A stretch of 64,000 nucleotides of DNA from Microcoleus sp. AS-A8 (GCA_039962225.1 JAMPKV010000031.1:1-64000); one strand, 5' to 3'; positions 35,329 to 45,794 are shown, numbered from the stretch's first letter. Notes: a model not told the origin generated them from the letters alone. Numbers and translations: made by a program.

Positions 35329-37599
35329 TTACACGTACAATGAGCTACCAGCGTAGAGATTAGCCACCTCAACGTTACGTTGTAGCGCCGCTGCACGGCG
35401 AACAGCCGCATCGGCATTCACCAAACCATAGCCAAACGTATTATCCCGACCCAGTGTGCCCAAATCCATTGCCGTATCGGTTAAAATCTGGCGGACTTGT
35501 CCTCCCGTGAGTGTCGGGTTGACACTCCACACCAAAGAAGCAATACCCGCTAAATTGGGATTAGCCGCAGAAGTTTCGTTGAAATAGACGAAGTTCCCAA
35601 ATTGATCCATCACTGGAGAATCAGTGGGTGCTACCAACGTTAAATTAGAGCCGCGATTGGAGTAGCCTGCCAGATTTACAGCAGTAGCATTTGTGATGCC
35701 ATTCACCGCATTGGTGCCTTGATACTGAAGTGCACCAACCGACATCACATTACTATAAGTCGTCTCCAGTTTGGCAACGCCACTCACACTGGTTAGATAG
35801 TTTGGATCAGATAAATTCCCACCAGGGCCACCATTTCCTGCTGCAATGGCAAAGGTAGCGATATCCGAGTTGGCTTGAATCAACTGTTCAAGTTGTGCCT
35901 GTGTACCACCATCATTCAGCCAGCCATCCCCCTGAATACCCCCTTGGAAAACCACCTTCATATTGTAGGTTCGTGCGTAATTAATCGCGTTGGCGATCGC
36001 ACTCTGTAACGTTAAGCGCCATCCTACTCCGTTACCCCCATACACGTCATTGACATATACGGGACTGTTCCAATTAATCCCAGCCGTACCGGAAGCGTTG
36101 TTAGCTGTACCACCCATGATACTGATCGCAGCATGTCCGTGACCATAATCATTGAAGTCGTCGTTCGCCCAAGGCCAATAATAAGAAGTCAAGCGATTGG
36201 TGGCAATGTCAACCGTATTCACCACACCATTGGCTCCTACAGCGAGTCCTGTATCCAGAGAAACGAGCAAAACATTACTCGCTCCTTGACTATAGCGCCA
36301 CGCACTCGGTACATCAGAAACCGCTAGATTCCACTGAGCACCAAAGTAAGTATCGTTAGGGTGAACTTGTAACTCTAAGGTTGACCCATCGGCAAACTTG
36401 AGAAGTTCAATCCCTTGAAAGTAAATTTCTCGCCCATCCGAAAGGGTTAGGTAATCAAAGGCTGTACCCCCATAAATCGCTTGACTCGCTGTTGAGCCAG
36501 ATAAGGGATTGAACGCACTGAGGCTAAGTCCGTTGATACTGGTCACGTTAGCAGCCGAAAGACCCGCCGCTCCTAAATTGAACGTATCCGTACCCCCACG
36601 TCCCAGAATGATTGATCCATTTCCCAGACCTGCTGAGTAATCCAGCGTATCAGCGGCGAAGGTGCCATTGATACGGGTATTGGACAGAATACTCATCGAT
36701 TGAGTTGCCGCCAACAGTTCTTGTCCATCGGTGGTTTGAATCACGGCACGCAGCTGATAATCACCCGCCGTTAGCCCCGAAAAGCTGGCAAGATTAACTA
36801 AAGCGCTGGATAGACTCGCTCCACTCCAAGTCCCTAGAGTTGAGACAACGCTACTGCTACTCAAGGCTTCTAACCGAACACTCGACAACGAGGCAACATT
36901 TTGAAAGTCATAGCTAACGCGTATCGCTCCCCCCTGAAAGACGGTATATACGCTGCTATCCCCCGATGCATCAATTACACTAAAGTTCGTCGCAAGGGCG
37001 CTACTGGCGTCGGTGCTAACCCCTGGGGTAGTCGCGTTAATGCTACTTGTCGTCGCACTCGCCAAGAGTTCGCTGGGTTCACTTTCTAGGGAAGTAGACA
37101 AGTTCAGGGTATAGTTCGTATCACCACTGGCTGGGGACGCATGGACATCAATGTAATACGTGCCTGCTGCCAAACCGGAGAGATTAATGACCTCTGTAAG
37201 GTTGCCTAACTGAGCAGAACTGCCAATCAGAGTATTACTACTATTGAACAGTTGTAAATTGGCATCAGCGCTGAGTCCAGCGAGTTCGAGATTTAAACCG
37301 CCCGGGGAACTCAAATCCAAGCGGAAGTAGTCATGGAAGTCAGTAGGGCTGACAACATCACTGAATGTCCGACTATTATTTCCTGTTAAGGTGCCAATAT
37401 TAAAAGCTTGACCAGGGCCGCTACCAGGATCTGGTATCACTGTCGAGAGAGCAGAACTCGATCTCATCAGTGTATTGCCAGATTGTAGGGGGTCTTGTAA
37501 TTCCCCTGGTCGCATGTACCATTCCGAGGAGGAACTCAACAGGTCAGAGCTATGAGAGCAGAAACAACTTATAGATGCGGAATCGGAATTATGTTTCAT
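35329..37599 (-). CDS. Subtilisin-family (S8) serine protease with PPC domain, no Sec signal
   Basis: A 756-residue protease. Residues 55-170 form a pre-peptidase C-terminal domain (FHDYFRLDLSSPGGLNLELA, GTYYIDVHAS). Next come a beta-sandwich (about 190-300) and a short RTX-like stretch (YSAGLGNGSIILGRGGTDTF). The peptidase domain (about 405-740) has Asp in LLVSLDTGLA, His in DYGHGHAAIS, the oxyanion Asn in IAAGNGG, and Ser in FNETSAANPNLAGIASLVW. The residues are present but the surrounding motifs diverge from textbook subtilisin. The N-terminus (KHNSDSASISCFCSHSSDLL) is not a Sec signal. A type I exporter gene lies upstream on the same strand, suggesting that route. GTG 37605 is an alternative start, two codons earlier. 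Confidence 0.88.
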   Translation of the reverse strand: MKHNSDSASISCFCSHSSDLLSSSSEWYMRPGELQDPLQSGNTLMRSSSALSTVIPDPGSGPGQAFNIGTLTGNNSRTFSDVVSPTDFHDYFRLDLSSPGGLNLELAGLSADANLQLFNSSNTLIGSSAQLGNLTEVINLSGLAAGTYYIDVHASPASGDTNYTLNLSTSLESEPSELLASATTSSINATTPGVSTDASSALATNFSVIDASGDSSVYTVFQGGAIRVSYDFQNVASLSSVRLEALSSSSVVSTLGTWSGASLSSALVNLASFSGLTAGDYQLRAVIQTTDGQELLAATQSMSILSNTRINGTFAADTLDYSAGLGNGSIILGRGGTDTFNLGAAGLSAANVTSINGLSLSAFNPLSGSTASQAIYGGTAFDYLTLSDGREIYFQGIELLKFADGSTLELQVHPNDTYFGAQWNLAVSDVPSAWRYSQGASNVLLVSLDTGLAVGANGVVNTVDIATNRLTSYYWPWANDDFNDYGHGHAAISIMGGTANNASGTAGINWNSPVYVNDVYGGNGVGWRLTLQSAIANAINYARTYNMKVVFQGGIQGDGWLNDGGTQAQLEQLIQANSDIATFAIAAGNGGPGGNLSDPNYLTSVSGVAKLETTYSNVMSVGALQYQGTNAVNGITNATAVNLAGYSNRGSNLTLVAPTDSPVMDQFGNFVYFNETSAANPNLAGIASLVWSVNPTLTGGQVRQILTDTAMDLGTLGRDNTFGYGLVNADAAVRRAAALQRNVEVANLYAGSSLYV

Positions 37600-38200
37600 A
37601 GCCACTAGCTCTAAACCAAGTTCTGATAGGTATTTATACTGTTTTTAGTGCAAAACAGCTAATTCCTCATCTTCTCTTTACAACAGTGACAAGAAGAAGG
37701 AAACAAACGGATATGACAAACTATCCTGCGTTAGACTAAGCTTTTCAGACACTCGACGCCAGGATATATTCTTATTTTGAACATACTTCTTAATTTGTAT
37801 TATCCAATACTAATGAGCTTTATCAAATCTTTTATTCTCTCGTTGTAATTTTATAGAGAGAAGGAGAAAATACCAGATTAAGACATTATCTGGCACGCCT
37901 TCATCGAAAAACTCTTTGCTATTCTAAATCAAAAAAAATGCTTAAGCTATCAATTCGATTGTTACTGCACTACCTCCATTAGGGATTTGTACCCCTAGTA
38001 GCCTAATTCATCCCGCAACTATGCAACGCCCTGTGATTTATAGAGATTTTATTTCTCTGACAAGAAAAAAATAATTGAAGCTTTACCCCTTAGAAAACCA
38101 AGGCTTGCTGAATATTTTTATCTCTGAACAAGTGAAGAAGGTCGAAAGCCTTTGCTAATAACACAAGTTGTGCCACGCTTCACACAATCTTTAAAAATCT
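37600..38200. other. Gene-free AT-rich stretch
   Basis: About 600 bases between the protease and the ABC exporter genes. It is AT-rich with no long frame, tRNA or obvious terminator. It should contain the protease promoter, as both genes run on the minus strand; the gap argues that the protease is not simply the last gene of the exporter operon. Confidence 0.5.
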
Positions 38201-40834
38201 TTACACCGCTGATTGCTGACGTTGGTAGAGTGACCAATAAAGCCCTTTCTGCTGCAACAGATCAGTGTGGGTACCCTTTTCAGCAATCACCCCTTTTTCC
38301 AACACCAAAATCAAGTCAGCGCGTTTCAGAGGCGCAAAACGGTGGGCGATTAAGAAGACAGTACGATTTTGAGAGATTCGTTGAATGTTTTGTAATACCT
38401 GTTGCTCCGTCTCACTATCCAAGGCGCTAGTTGCTTCATCCAAAATCAAGATGGGTGCTTGAGACAGGAACAAACGCGCCAAAGCAATGCGTTGCCGCTG
38501 TCCCCCTGATAAAGCTGTACCCCTCTCCCCAACATTAGTTTCATAACCTTGGGGCATTTCACTGATAAAGTCATGGGCAACCGCTAATCGCGCTGCTTCT
38601 ACCACCTGTTCTGCACTAATGTCGGGGTTGCCGAGGGTGATATTTTCCAAGATAGAACCGTTAAACAGAAAATCCTCTTGCAGCACAACCCCAATTTGTT
38701 GCCGCAGAGAAGCCAGATCTGCACTTTTAAGATCGAAGCCATCAATCAAAATACGACCTGACTCAGCTAGATAAAGACGTTGCAACAATTTAGAAAGGGT
38801 ACTTTTACCCGAACCACTCCTACCTACAATCCCCACCAACATACCTGGTTCTGTAGTAAAAGAAATTCCTCGTAAAATGGCTTCTTGGTTCGAGCGGTAA
38901 CGGAAGAAGATTTGGTCAAAGGTGACCTGTCCCTTCAGGGGAGGGAGTACTAAACCGCTTCCCGGTTCTGCTTCCGGGGCAACATTGAGGATATCGCCAA
39001 TGCGGTCTACCGAAAGCAAAACTTGTTGGAGATTTTGCCACAGTTGTACTAAACGTAGAAGTGGCCCAGTCATGCGACCGGAAAGCATTTGAAAGGCAAC
39101 CAGTTGCCCGATCGTGAGCTTTTGATCAATGACTAATTTGGCTCCAAACCAGAGGATGAGGAGGTAGGAGAAATTAGTTAGGAAGGTGCCGATGTTATTA
39201 CTAATGTTAGAAGTTGTAGAGGCACGAAAGCCGGTGCGGATGTAGCGAGCAAATAATCCTTCCCAGCGATCGCGTGCCGTTCTTTCTGCCGCATGGGCTT
39301 TCACCGAGTGAATTCCTGTAATCGTCTCCACCAAAAACGATTGACTATCTGCACTGCGATTAAAGGTTTCATTGAGCCAGTTACGGAGGATCGGTGTAGA
39401 AACAAGGGTGAGAATGGCAAATAGGGGAATAACAGCCAATGCAACCAAGGTAAGTTGGGCATTGTAGTAAAACATTAACGCCAGATAAACGACCGCAAAA
39501 ATGCTGTCTAAGATGACTGTCAGGGCTGTTCCGGTGAGAAATTGCCGGATGTTTTCCAGTTCCTGCACCCGTGCTACCGTATCTCCGACCCGACGCGCTT
39601 CAAAATAAGCTAAAGGGAGACGCATCAAGTGTCGAAACACTTGAGCGGATAAGCTCAAATCAAGGCGGCGGGCGGTGTGGGTAAAGATGAATAGCCGCAG
39701 GATGCCGAGAATGGCTTCAAAAATGGCAACACTCAAAAGTGCGATCGCCATGACATCCAAGGTGGGCAAGCTACCCTGCACCATCACTTTGTCAATAATC
39801 ACCTGAGTCAGGATGGGCGTTGCTAACCCCAATAACTGCAAGGTGAATGAGGCGAATAAAACTTCCCCTAACAATCGGCGATAGTGCCAAACCGCTGGTA
39901 AAAACCAGGCTAGGCTAAATTTGTCCTGCTTCTGGATGAGTTCCACTTGCCATAATTGCCCATCCCAAGCGGCCTCAACCAGTGACTTGGGCAGACTTTC
40001 ACAAGTGCGATCGGGGTTGAGGGGGTTGGCGATGATCAGGCGATCGCCCCTCATGCCATACGCCACAACCCAATGAGAAGAATGGGTGGGGGAGAGAGGG
40101 GGAGTGCTTTTGCTGGTTTGTTCTGGTTGTCCCCAGTCCCCTGTTTCCTGATTCCAGCGCATCAAAGCGGGGAATGTCAGCTGCCGCAAGTCACTCCACG
40201 TTGTCTGCAAGCGTCTCAACTGGAGTCCCAATTTTTCACCCGCCTCTACCAGGTGTTTTGGCTGTTGTCCTCGTAACTGGCGTTGCACCCAATCCAGTTG
40301 GGCTGGATTAGAGAGTTGCTGTGCCACCATTGTCAAGCAACCCGCAGCGGTATTAAGGGTAGAGACAAATGGGTAACCGGAAACGGGTTGAGGGGCATCG
40401 GCGCTTGGGGGAACGAGGCGAGATCGCGTTTGATGCCAAAACCTTTCGAGATCTGGTGATAATACTTCCTGCCAAAGTGGTGTGTCCCAACACACCACCA
40501 CCACTTCTTTGCCAGACGCAACGGCTTTGAATGCTCCGGAAAGCTGGAGCCAGTCCCCGAACCAATCCCCCACGCCCAATGTGGCAAGCGGTTTAGTGGC
40601 TCCTTCTTCCCTTAAGCGCACCTTCCCCCCCACGACTAAAAACAGCTCTCCCCGACTATCGGTAGACCAAATCTTTTCCCCAAGTGTGTAGCGGCGAGTC
40701 TGAGCCTGATTTTGAAATTGAACTTGCTGTTCGGGACTTAACAGAGCCAGGGGGGGAACATCCCAGGGTATCGAGGGGAGAGAAGATTGAGACGTGTTAG
40801 CGTTCATCGTCTGTGTGTCTACAGATTCATCCAC
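38201..40834 (-). CDS. Type I secretion ABC transporter with cyclic-nucleotide-like and degenerate C39 domains
   Basis: An 877-residue exporter of the HlyB/bacteriocin type. Order: a Crp-like cyclic-nucleotide-binding domain (about 20-150, LGEKIWSTDSRGELFLVVGG, GVGDWFGDW), a C39 peptidase-like domain (about 150-300), six membrane spans (about 310-590, EFASFTLQLLGLATPILTQ region), and an ATPase. The ATPase has GRSGSGKST near 667, LSGGQRQRIALAR and the Walker B ILILDEATSALD. In the C39 domain the normally catalytic Cys (DCGxACL) is Thr162 in NTAAGCL, while a later His is kept (HWVVAYG); it should be a non-cleaving recognition domain as in HlyB. GTG start, four bases after the parvulin-like gene. 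Confidence 0.92.
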   Translation of the reverse strand: MDESVDTQTMNANTSQSSLPSIPWDVPPLALLSPEQQVQFQNQAQTRRYTLGEKIWSTDSRGELFLVVGGKVRLREEGATKPLATLGVGDWFGDWLQLSGAFKAVASGKEVVVVCWDTPLWQEVLSPDLERFWHQTRSRLVPPSADAPQPVSGYPFVSTLNTAAGCLTMVAQQLSNPAQLDWVQRQLRGQQPKHLVEAGEKLGLQLRRLQTTWSDLRQLTFPALMRWNQETGDWGQPEQTSKSTPPLSPTHSSHWVVAYGMRGDRLIIANPLNPDRTCESLPKSLVEAAWDGQLWQVELIQKQDKFSLAWFLPAVWHYRRLLGEVLFASFTLQLLGLATPILTQVIIDKVMVQGSLPTLDVMAIALLSVAIFEAILGILRLFIFTHTARRLDLSLSAQVFRHLMRLPLAYFEARRVGDTVARVQELENIRQFLTGTALTVILDSIFAVVYLALMFYYNAQLTLVALAVIPLFAILTLVSTPILRNWLNETFNRSADSQSFLVETITGIHSVKAHAAERTARDRWEGLFARYIRTGFRASTTSNISNNIGTFLTNFSYLLILWFGAKLVIDQKLTIGQLVAFQMLSGRMTGPLLRLVQLWQNLQQVLLSVDRIGDILNVAPEAEPGSGLVLPPLKGQVTFDQIFFRYRSNQEAILRGISFTTEPGMLVGIVGRSGSGKSTLSKLLQRLYLAESGRILIDGFDLKSADLASLRQQIGVVLQEDFLFNGSILENITLGNPDISAEQVVEAARLAVAHDFISEMPQGYETNVGERGTALSGGQRQRIALARLFLSQAPILILDEATSALDSETEQQVLQNIQRISQNRTVFLIAHRFAPLKRADLILVLEKGVIAEKGTHTDLLQQKGLYWSLYQRQQSAV

Positions 40835-40838
40835 AATC

Positions 40839-41597
40839 TCAAGTTACCTGAAGCTTAACAGCCATTTGTTGGATCTTTTGGGCTATCCACTGCTCAAACA
40901 GTTCATTTTGTAGCGCTAGCTTGAGCTGAGCGTCTTCTAGTGAGGCTGGGAGGAATTGCTCGACTCGAAACAACAGCCAACGTCCTTCCAATGCTAACGG
41001 CCCAATTAGCTCTCCAGGACTGGCGGCATCCACTGAGGCTCTTAAGATATCGGGCAGCGCACCCCGACTCACTGGCCCCATCATACCGTTGAGGACTCGG
41101 TCATCGGCGATCGAATACTCTCTGGCGAGTTGATCAAAGCTGGCTCCCTCCTCAATTTGGCTCGCTAATTCCTCAGCCAGTTCCTGTTCATTCACTAAAA
41201 TGCGAGAAAGTACCACGCGGTCGAGAAACAGCTTGCGCTCAATAAAATATTCTTGTAACTTTGAACCCGTTATCTGGGCTTTAAGGTTTTCTAGCTTGAA
41301 GCCAAAAGCAACTGAGCTATGAAACGTTGTGTAATCTTGTCCGTTGCTCTGGAGCCAGTCGGCAAACACTTTGGGGTCAGTCAGTTGACGCTGTAGCCGA
41401 AAATCAATCACTGCTTGCTCAATCAGAGCTGGATTTACGCCTATATCCTCACGAGCTTGCAGTTCTTGCTCGATGACGTGCTGCCGCAAAATATCACCAA
41501 TAAAGGCTTTTAACTTTCCACCGGCTTGCAGATATTGCAACGCTTGTGCCAAATAAATCGGTTGGTCATCAACAGTCAAGAATGGTTGGGATACCAT
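40839..41597 (-). CDS. Parvulin-like (PpiC/SurA-type) peptidyl-prolyl isomerase-related protein
   Basis: A 252-residue protein with a SurA-like helical N-domain (residues 1-135: YLAQALQYLQAGGKLKAFIG, ILRQHVIEQELQARED) and a parvulin-like domain (about 140-230). The latter shows LSRILVNEQELAEELASQIEEG, FDQLAREYSIADD, and the family's GPVSRGALPDILRASV and WLLFRVEQFLP. No signal peptide is present, so it stays in the cytoplasm. It is separated by four bases from the ABC exporter gene, so the pair forms an operon. In cyanobacteria, as I recall, parvulin-like genes often accompany peptide or protein ABC exporters and may present unfolded substrates. No HlyD-type adaptor gene is nearby. Confidence 0.85.
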   Translation of the reverse strand: MVSQPFLTVDDQPIYLAQALQYLQAGGKLKAFIGDILRQHVIEQELQAREDIGVNPALIEQAVIDFRLQRQLTDPKVFADWLQSNGQDYTTFHSSVAFGFKLENLKAQITGSKLQEYFIERKLFLDRVVLSRILVNEQELAEELASQIEEGASFDQLAREYSIADDRVLNGMMGPVSRGALPDILRASVDAASPGELIGPLALEGRWLLFRVEQFLPASLEDAQLKLALQNELFEQWIAQKIQQMAVKLQVT

Positions 41598-41850
41598 GAA
41601 ATAACGAAATACTAATAGATAAGAACTCTTGCCAAAGTCCGTTGTTGCTACATAGCTGAGGACTTATCATCCCTGGCTTGGCCATTTATGCAAGAAGTTC
41701 ATTGTCAAGACCTATTATCTTCCCATCCCCAAAAATTGCCCTCTACGGTTATCTAAAGTTTGATGTTGATTTCGACAGGGGAATGGGGGAGTTGGGAAGA
41801 TACGGAAAATGCTTAATGTCAAAATCTGATTTAAACTGACTCAGAATAAC

Positions 41851-42234
41851 ATGCTAGGAACCTTTCAACAAAGCCATATCCGCATTGAAGTGGAAGCCCC
41901 ACAAACCGTCATCCGTGACAGCTTGCTCTATTCTGAGCGTCTACAGCAATGGCTATGGCCTCAACGGTTTTCCCTAGGGCTACCGGAACAGTTGCATTCA
42001 GAATTAGCTTTCACCACTTGGATGGGGCCAGTTGCTATCCAGCACAAGGTGGAAGTCGCCCAGTCTAACTGTTTACGCTTGCTTTTAAGTCAGGGAATTG
42101 ACGGTTACCACGAGTGGTATTGGGGAGACGGTTGGGTTCAGTCTCGTCTAGAAGGGATTTCTCTACTCCCGCTGAATCTCGGTCAAACCCTCTCGTTGCT
42201 GCGGCTGCGTCAATTTCTCACCACTGGGCGTTAG
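41851..42234 (+). CDS. SRPBCC-like conserved protein
   Basis: A 127-residue protein with a START/SRPBCC feel: an opening beta strand (SHIRIEVEAPQTVIRDSLLY), a helix, alternating strands (ELAFTTWMGPVAIQHKVEVA, GYHEWYWGDGWVQSRLEGI) and a C-terminal helix (LSLLRLRQFLTTGR). Such folds hold hydrophobic ligands. Very similar short proteins without known function occur in other cyanobacteria, as far as I recall. It diverges from the parvulin-like gene with a 253-base gap; no functional link is evident. Confidence 0.65.
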   Translation: MLGTFQQSHIRIEVEAPQTVIRDSLLYSERLQQWLWPQRFSLGLPEQLHSELAFTTWMGPVAIQHKVEVAQSNCLRLLLSQGIDGYHEWYWGDGWVQSRLEGISLLPLNLGQTLSLLRLRQFLTTGR

Positions 42235-42592
42235 AACAACAGGTCAATCTGAAGTATGAAGCCTTCTCCGAAATTTTTGGAGACCGAGAGAAGATGGTAA
42301 TGGGTAATAGGTAATTGAAGTAAAACCTATTACCTAATTATCTATGTGTTCTGCTAGCCTCAATACCTGTAACGAAGATGATAAATAGCACAGATTATTA
42401 TTCTCTCATCGTCGAATAATTCTCTTTATAAAAATTTAATTGACTTCATAAATAATTACTATTTTTAGAGTTATTTAATTTTCATTTTTTAATATTAAAA
42501 TTAAATGAGATATTTTAAGATTTAATCCGCTCCACGGCAGTGCCTGCTGTTCCTGGATTCAGTTATCCACCCGCTGCGGTGTGGAGAAAATC
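42235..42592. other. AT-rich leader before the histidine kinase
   Basis: About 358 bases, strongly AT-rich from 42370 to 42530, with no small gene or clear hairpin. The GGAG ribosome site for the kinase is at 42583-42586. Confidence 0.45.
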
Positions 42593-45364
42593 ATGCATTT
42601 TCATTCTACTTCTCCAGAATTGCCCCACTCTTCCATCAATGACCCAGAGGCAAAGAAGTTGCTCCAAGACAGCGAGGCACGTTTTAGAACGTTAGTTGAA
42701 AATATTCCGGGAGCTGTCTACCGCTGTACTTACGACGAGCAATTCCAAGGATTGTCTCTAAGGACAATGGTCTTTCTCAGTGAAGCCATTCAGGCTGTGT
42801 CTGGCTATCCGCCTAGTGACTTCATGAATAATCGAGTACGGTCTTTCACCAGTATCATTCACCCTCAAGATCGAGCTTGGGTGGATCAGGCAATTCGTCA
42901 GAGTATCAGTACTAAACAACCTTATGTCCTTGAGTACCGGATTGTAAAAGCCAATGGCAGTTTAGTGTGGGTCTATGACAAAGGTCAGGGCATTTCTGAT
43001 GAGAACGGTAAAATCCTCTGGCTGGATGGCGTTATTTTGGACATTACGGAACGTAAACAGACCGAAGCTGATTTACGGTATAGCCAAACGTTCCTCAATT
43101 CCATCCTGGACAATCTCCCAGTGGCGGTCTTTATTAAAGAGGTAGACGATCTGCGAGTGATGTACTGGAATAAAGCCAGTGAAGAATTGTTTGGCTATTC
43201 CAGAGAAGAAGTATTGGGCAAGAACGATTATGATTTTTTACCCCAAGAACAGGCTCGGTACTTCCGCGCCAAAGACAGACAGGTTCTAGCGGGTGGAGAA
43301 CGGGTGGATCGTTTAGAAGTCCCGATCAATACACCTCATCGGGGTGAGCGGTTCGTTTCTACCAAAAGAGTCTCTCTGTTCGACGAAAACGGCAGTCCTC
43401 GGTATCTGTTGGGGATTTGTGAAGACATGACGGAGCGGAAGCCAGGCGAGAAAGCCCTGCGGGAATCCGAAGCTCGTTATCGTAGCATTGTGGAGACGGC
43501 GACGGAGGGCGTTTGGATCTTCGATGCCGACAGCCAAACGACCTTTGCCAACAGTCGTATGCTTCAAATGCTGGGCTATACGATGGAGGAAATGCTGGGG
43601 CGATCGCTATTTGACTTCATGGATGAAGAAAGTCGTGCGATCGCATCTGCCTATATAGAGCGTCGCCGCCAAGGGATTCAAGAACGCCATGATTTCAAAT
43701 TTCGCCGCAAAGATGGCTCCGATTTGTGGGCGCTCGTGTCTGCCACGCCCATTTTAGACTCAACAGGTCAGTTTGTCGGTGTCTTGAGGATGATTACCGA
43801 CATTAGCGATCGCAAGCGAGTCGAAAAAGCCCTGCGAGAGAGTGAGCAACGATTTCGTGCCACCTTCGATCAGGCGGCGGTGGGCATTGCCCATGTGGGT
43901 CTAGAGGGGAAGTTTCTCCGGATTAACCAAAAGTTTTGTGACCTTGTGGGATACACCCAGGAGGAGATGCTGACACGAAGCTTTCAGGATATTACCCACC
44001 CAGACGACTTGGAAGTTCATCTCACCTACCTGGATCAGATGTTATCGGGGGAAATTCAGACCTACTCCCTCGAAAAACGCTACATGACTCGAACGGGTGA
44101 AATAGTCTGGGTTAACCTCACTGTATCGCTGCGGCGCAGGTCATCGGGAGAGCCAAAGTATTTTATTAAGGTCGTGCAGGATATCAGCGCTATCTACAAG
44201 GAACTTCGCTTACGCGAACAGGCAGAAGCCGCTTTACGGCAATCCGAGAGTCGGTTAAGAGCCAAAAACCAACAGTTAAAGCAAACCTTACACCAACTGA
44301 AACAAACTCAAGCCCAACTGATTCAGAATGAAAAAATGGTGAGCTTGGGACAGCTCGTTGCTGGTATTGCTCACGAAATTAACAACCCGGTCAGCTTCAT
44401 CTATGGCAACATCTCCTATGCCCATCAATATGCAGATGATTTGTTGAGGCTGCTCCAACTCTATGCCAAACACTATCCACAACTCGTACCGGAAATTCAA
44501 AACGAGATAGAGGCACTGGATCTGAATTTTTTGAAAGCAGACTTTCCCAAACTGCTGAACTCGATCAAAGCGGGAGCCAACCGTATCCGGCAAATTGTTT
44601 TATCTCTACGCAACTTCTCCCGCCTGGATGAAGCGGGACTCAAACCCGTCGATCTTCATGAGGGACTTGATAACACCCTCCTGATATTGCAGCATCGCTT
44701 GAAAGGATGGGTGGGTAAGCCAGAGATTGAGGTGAGAAAAGAATATGGACAACTGCCCCTAGTGGAGTGTTACGCGGGTGCGCTCAATCAGGTATTCATG
44801 AATCTCTTGAATAATGCCATTGATGCTCTGGAACCCCAACCCTCGCCACGAATCATTACCATCCGTACTTCAGTAGAGATTGGGCACTGGGTCAAGTCAA
44901 AAGTCAAAAATCAAAAGTCAAAAGGATCGAGCAAGGCAGAGCCTGGTAATCCTGGAGAGGTTTTTAGTAACATCTCACAAGATGGTTATCCTGCTGCCCC
45001 TGGCTCGCCTGCCCAAGGCGAAGCCTCCCCTCGCTCCAATTGCCCATCTCCATTGACCCCAATTTCTACGGGAGAGCCTACGAGGAGGGGCGACGAATGC
45101 CCCAATCCCCAATTCGTTGTGATTCGCATTGCCGACAACGGGCCTGGTATCCCGTTGGCGGTGAAAACACAGATTTTTGACCCCTTCTTCACCACTAAAC
45201 CCGTTGGTGTGGGCACGGGTTTGGGGTTAGCGATCGCATATTCGATTGTTGTTGAACAACACCGAGGTCATCTGACGTGCATTTCCAAACCGGGTCAAGG
45301 GGCTGAGTTTGTGATTGAGCTGCCAATACGGCAACAAAACCTATCCACTGCTACTTCCCTTTAG
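42593..45364 (+). CDS. Multi-PAS sensor histidine kinase
   Basis: A 923-residue, apparently soluble two-component kinase. It has four PAS/PAC units: about 25-150 ([15 protein letters not shown]), 155-280 ([15 protein letters not shown]), 285-410 ([15 protein letters not shown]) and 415-540 ([15 protein letters not shown]). A coiled coil follows ([19 protein letters not shown]), then the H-box with His594 in GIAHEINNP. The ATPase domain has N-box [14 protein letters not shown]1 DNGPGIP and the [13 protein letters not shown] lid. About 70 residues (766-838) inside the ATPase domain, between N- and G1-boxes, are low-complexity and encoded by repeat DNA. ATG 42593 is chosen because GGAG lies six bases upstream (a GTG occurs at 42581). 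No cognate response regulator is adjacent; a UspA gene converges with it. The signal is unknown. Confidence 0.92.
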   Translation: MHFHSTSPELPHSSINDPEAKKLLQDSEARFRTLVENIPGAVYRCTYDEQFQGLSLRTMVFLSEAIQAVSGYPPSDFMNNRVRSFTSIIHPQDRAWVDQAIRQSISTKQPYVLEYRIVKANGSLVWVYDKGQGISDENGKILWLDGVILDITERKQTEADLRYSQTFLNSILDNLPVAVFIKEVDDLRVMYWNKASEELFGYSREEVLGKNDYDFLPQEQARYFRAKDRQVLAGGERVDRLEVPINTPHRGERFVSTKRVSLFDENGSPRYLLGICEDMTERKPGEKALRESEARYRSIVETATEGVWIFDADSQTTFANSRMLQMLGYTMEEMLGRSLFDFMDEESRAIASAYIERRRQGIQERHDFKFRRKDGSDLWALVSATPILDSTGQFVGVLRMITDISDRKRVEKALRESEQRFRATFDQAAVGIAHVGLEGKFLRINQKFCDLVGYTQEEMLTRSFQDITHPDDLEVHLTYLDQMLSGEIQTYSLEKRYMTRTGEIVWVNLTVSLRRRSSGEPKYFIKVVQDISAIYKELRLREQAEAALRQSESRLRAKNQQLKQTLHQLKQTQAQLIQNEKMVSLGQLVAGIAHEINNPVSFIYGNISYAHQYADDLLRLLQLYAKHYPQLVPEIQNEIEALDLNFLKADFPKLLNSIKAGANRIRQIVLSLRNFSRLDEAGLKPVDLHEGLDNTLLILQHRLKGWVGKPEIEVRKEYGQLPLVECYAGALNQVFMNLLNNAIDALEPQPSPRIITIRTSVEIGHWVKSKVKNQKSKGSSKAEPGNPGEVFSNISQDGYPAAPGSPAQGEASPRSNCPSPLTPISTGEPTRRGDECPNPQFVVIRIADNGPGIPLAVKTQIFDPFFTTKPVGVGTGLGLAIAYSIVVEQHRGHLTCISKPGQGAEFVIELPIRQQNLSTATSL
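44887..45108. repeat. Repeat-derived insert in the kinase ATPase domain
   Basis: Starts with AGTCAAAAGTCAAAAATCAAA and related AGTCAAA units (44894-44925) and continues with GC-rich pieces such as CCCAAGGCGAAGCCTCCCC and GAGGGGCGACGAATGCCCC that resemble the REP-like unit at 2996. It keeps the reading frame open (222 bases, 74 codons). Confidence 0.7.
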
Positions 45365-45368
45365 AGTG

Positions 45369-45794
45369 CTAGTCTGGCTTGACCACCAGCACAGAACAGG
45401 GGGCTTCAGCCACCACTTGGCTACTCACCGAGCCTTCTAAAATTCGCTGGAGACCTGTTAGACCGCGACTGCCAATCACAATTAAGTCAGCCTGGTGAAT
45501 ATGAGCGAGGCGGATGATTTCGGCAGGTGGGTCACCTGTAACGATTTCTAGAGTACTGTCGCCAGGGAGGTCAGCTTGGTAGGATTGTAGCTGTTTTTCA
45601 ACCTGTTGATACAAAAGCTCCTCTGAAGTATGAGGTCGGTCAACGGCGATATCCATGTCAGGCTCAGGTGAGGGAATGACATGGGCAAGGATTATTTTTG
45701 TTGCTGGCTGTAGTTGAAGCTCTTTGAAGAACTGAATCACGCGCAGTGTGTGTTCTGAACTGTCAATAGCCACAAGAATTGTCTTTAACACCAA
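45369..45794 (-). CDS. UspA-family universal stress protein
   Basis: A 141-residue single-domain UspA protein. It has the opening ILVAIDSSEHTLRVIQFF and the ATP-binding C-terminal loop VIGSRGLTGLQRILEGSVSS followed by APCSVLVVKPD, the G-2x-G-9x-G-S/T pattern of nucleotide-binding members. Role: stress-linked signalling or ATP-dependent sensing. It is convergent with the histidine kinase gene, four bases apart, so the two have separate promoters. Confidence 0.92.
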   Translation of the reverse strand: MVLKTILVAIDSSEHTLRVIQFFKELQLQPATKIILAHVIPSPEPDMDIAVDRPHTSEELLYQQVEKQLQSYQADLPGDSTLEIVTGDPPAEIIRLAHIHQADLIVIGSRGLTGLQRILEGSVSSQVVAEAPCSVLVVKPD

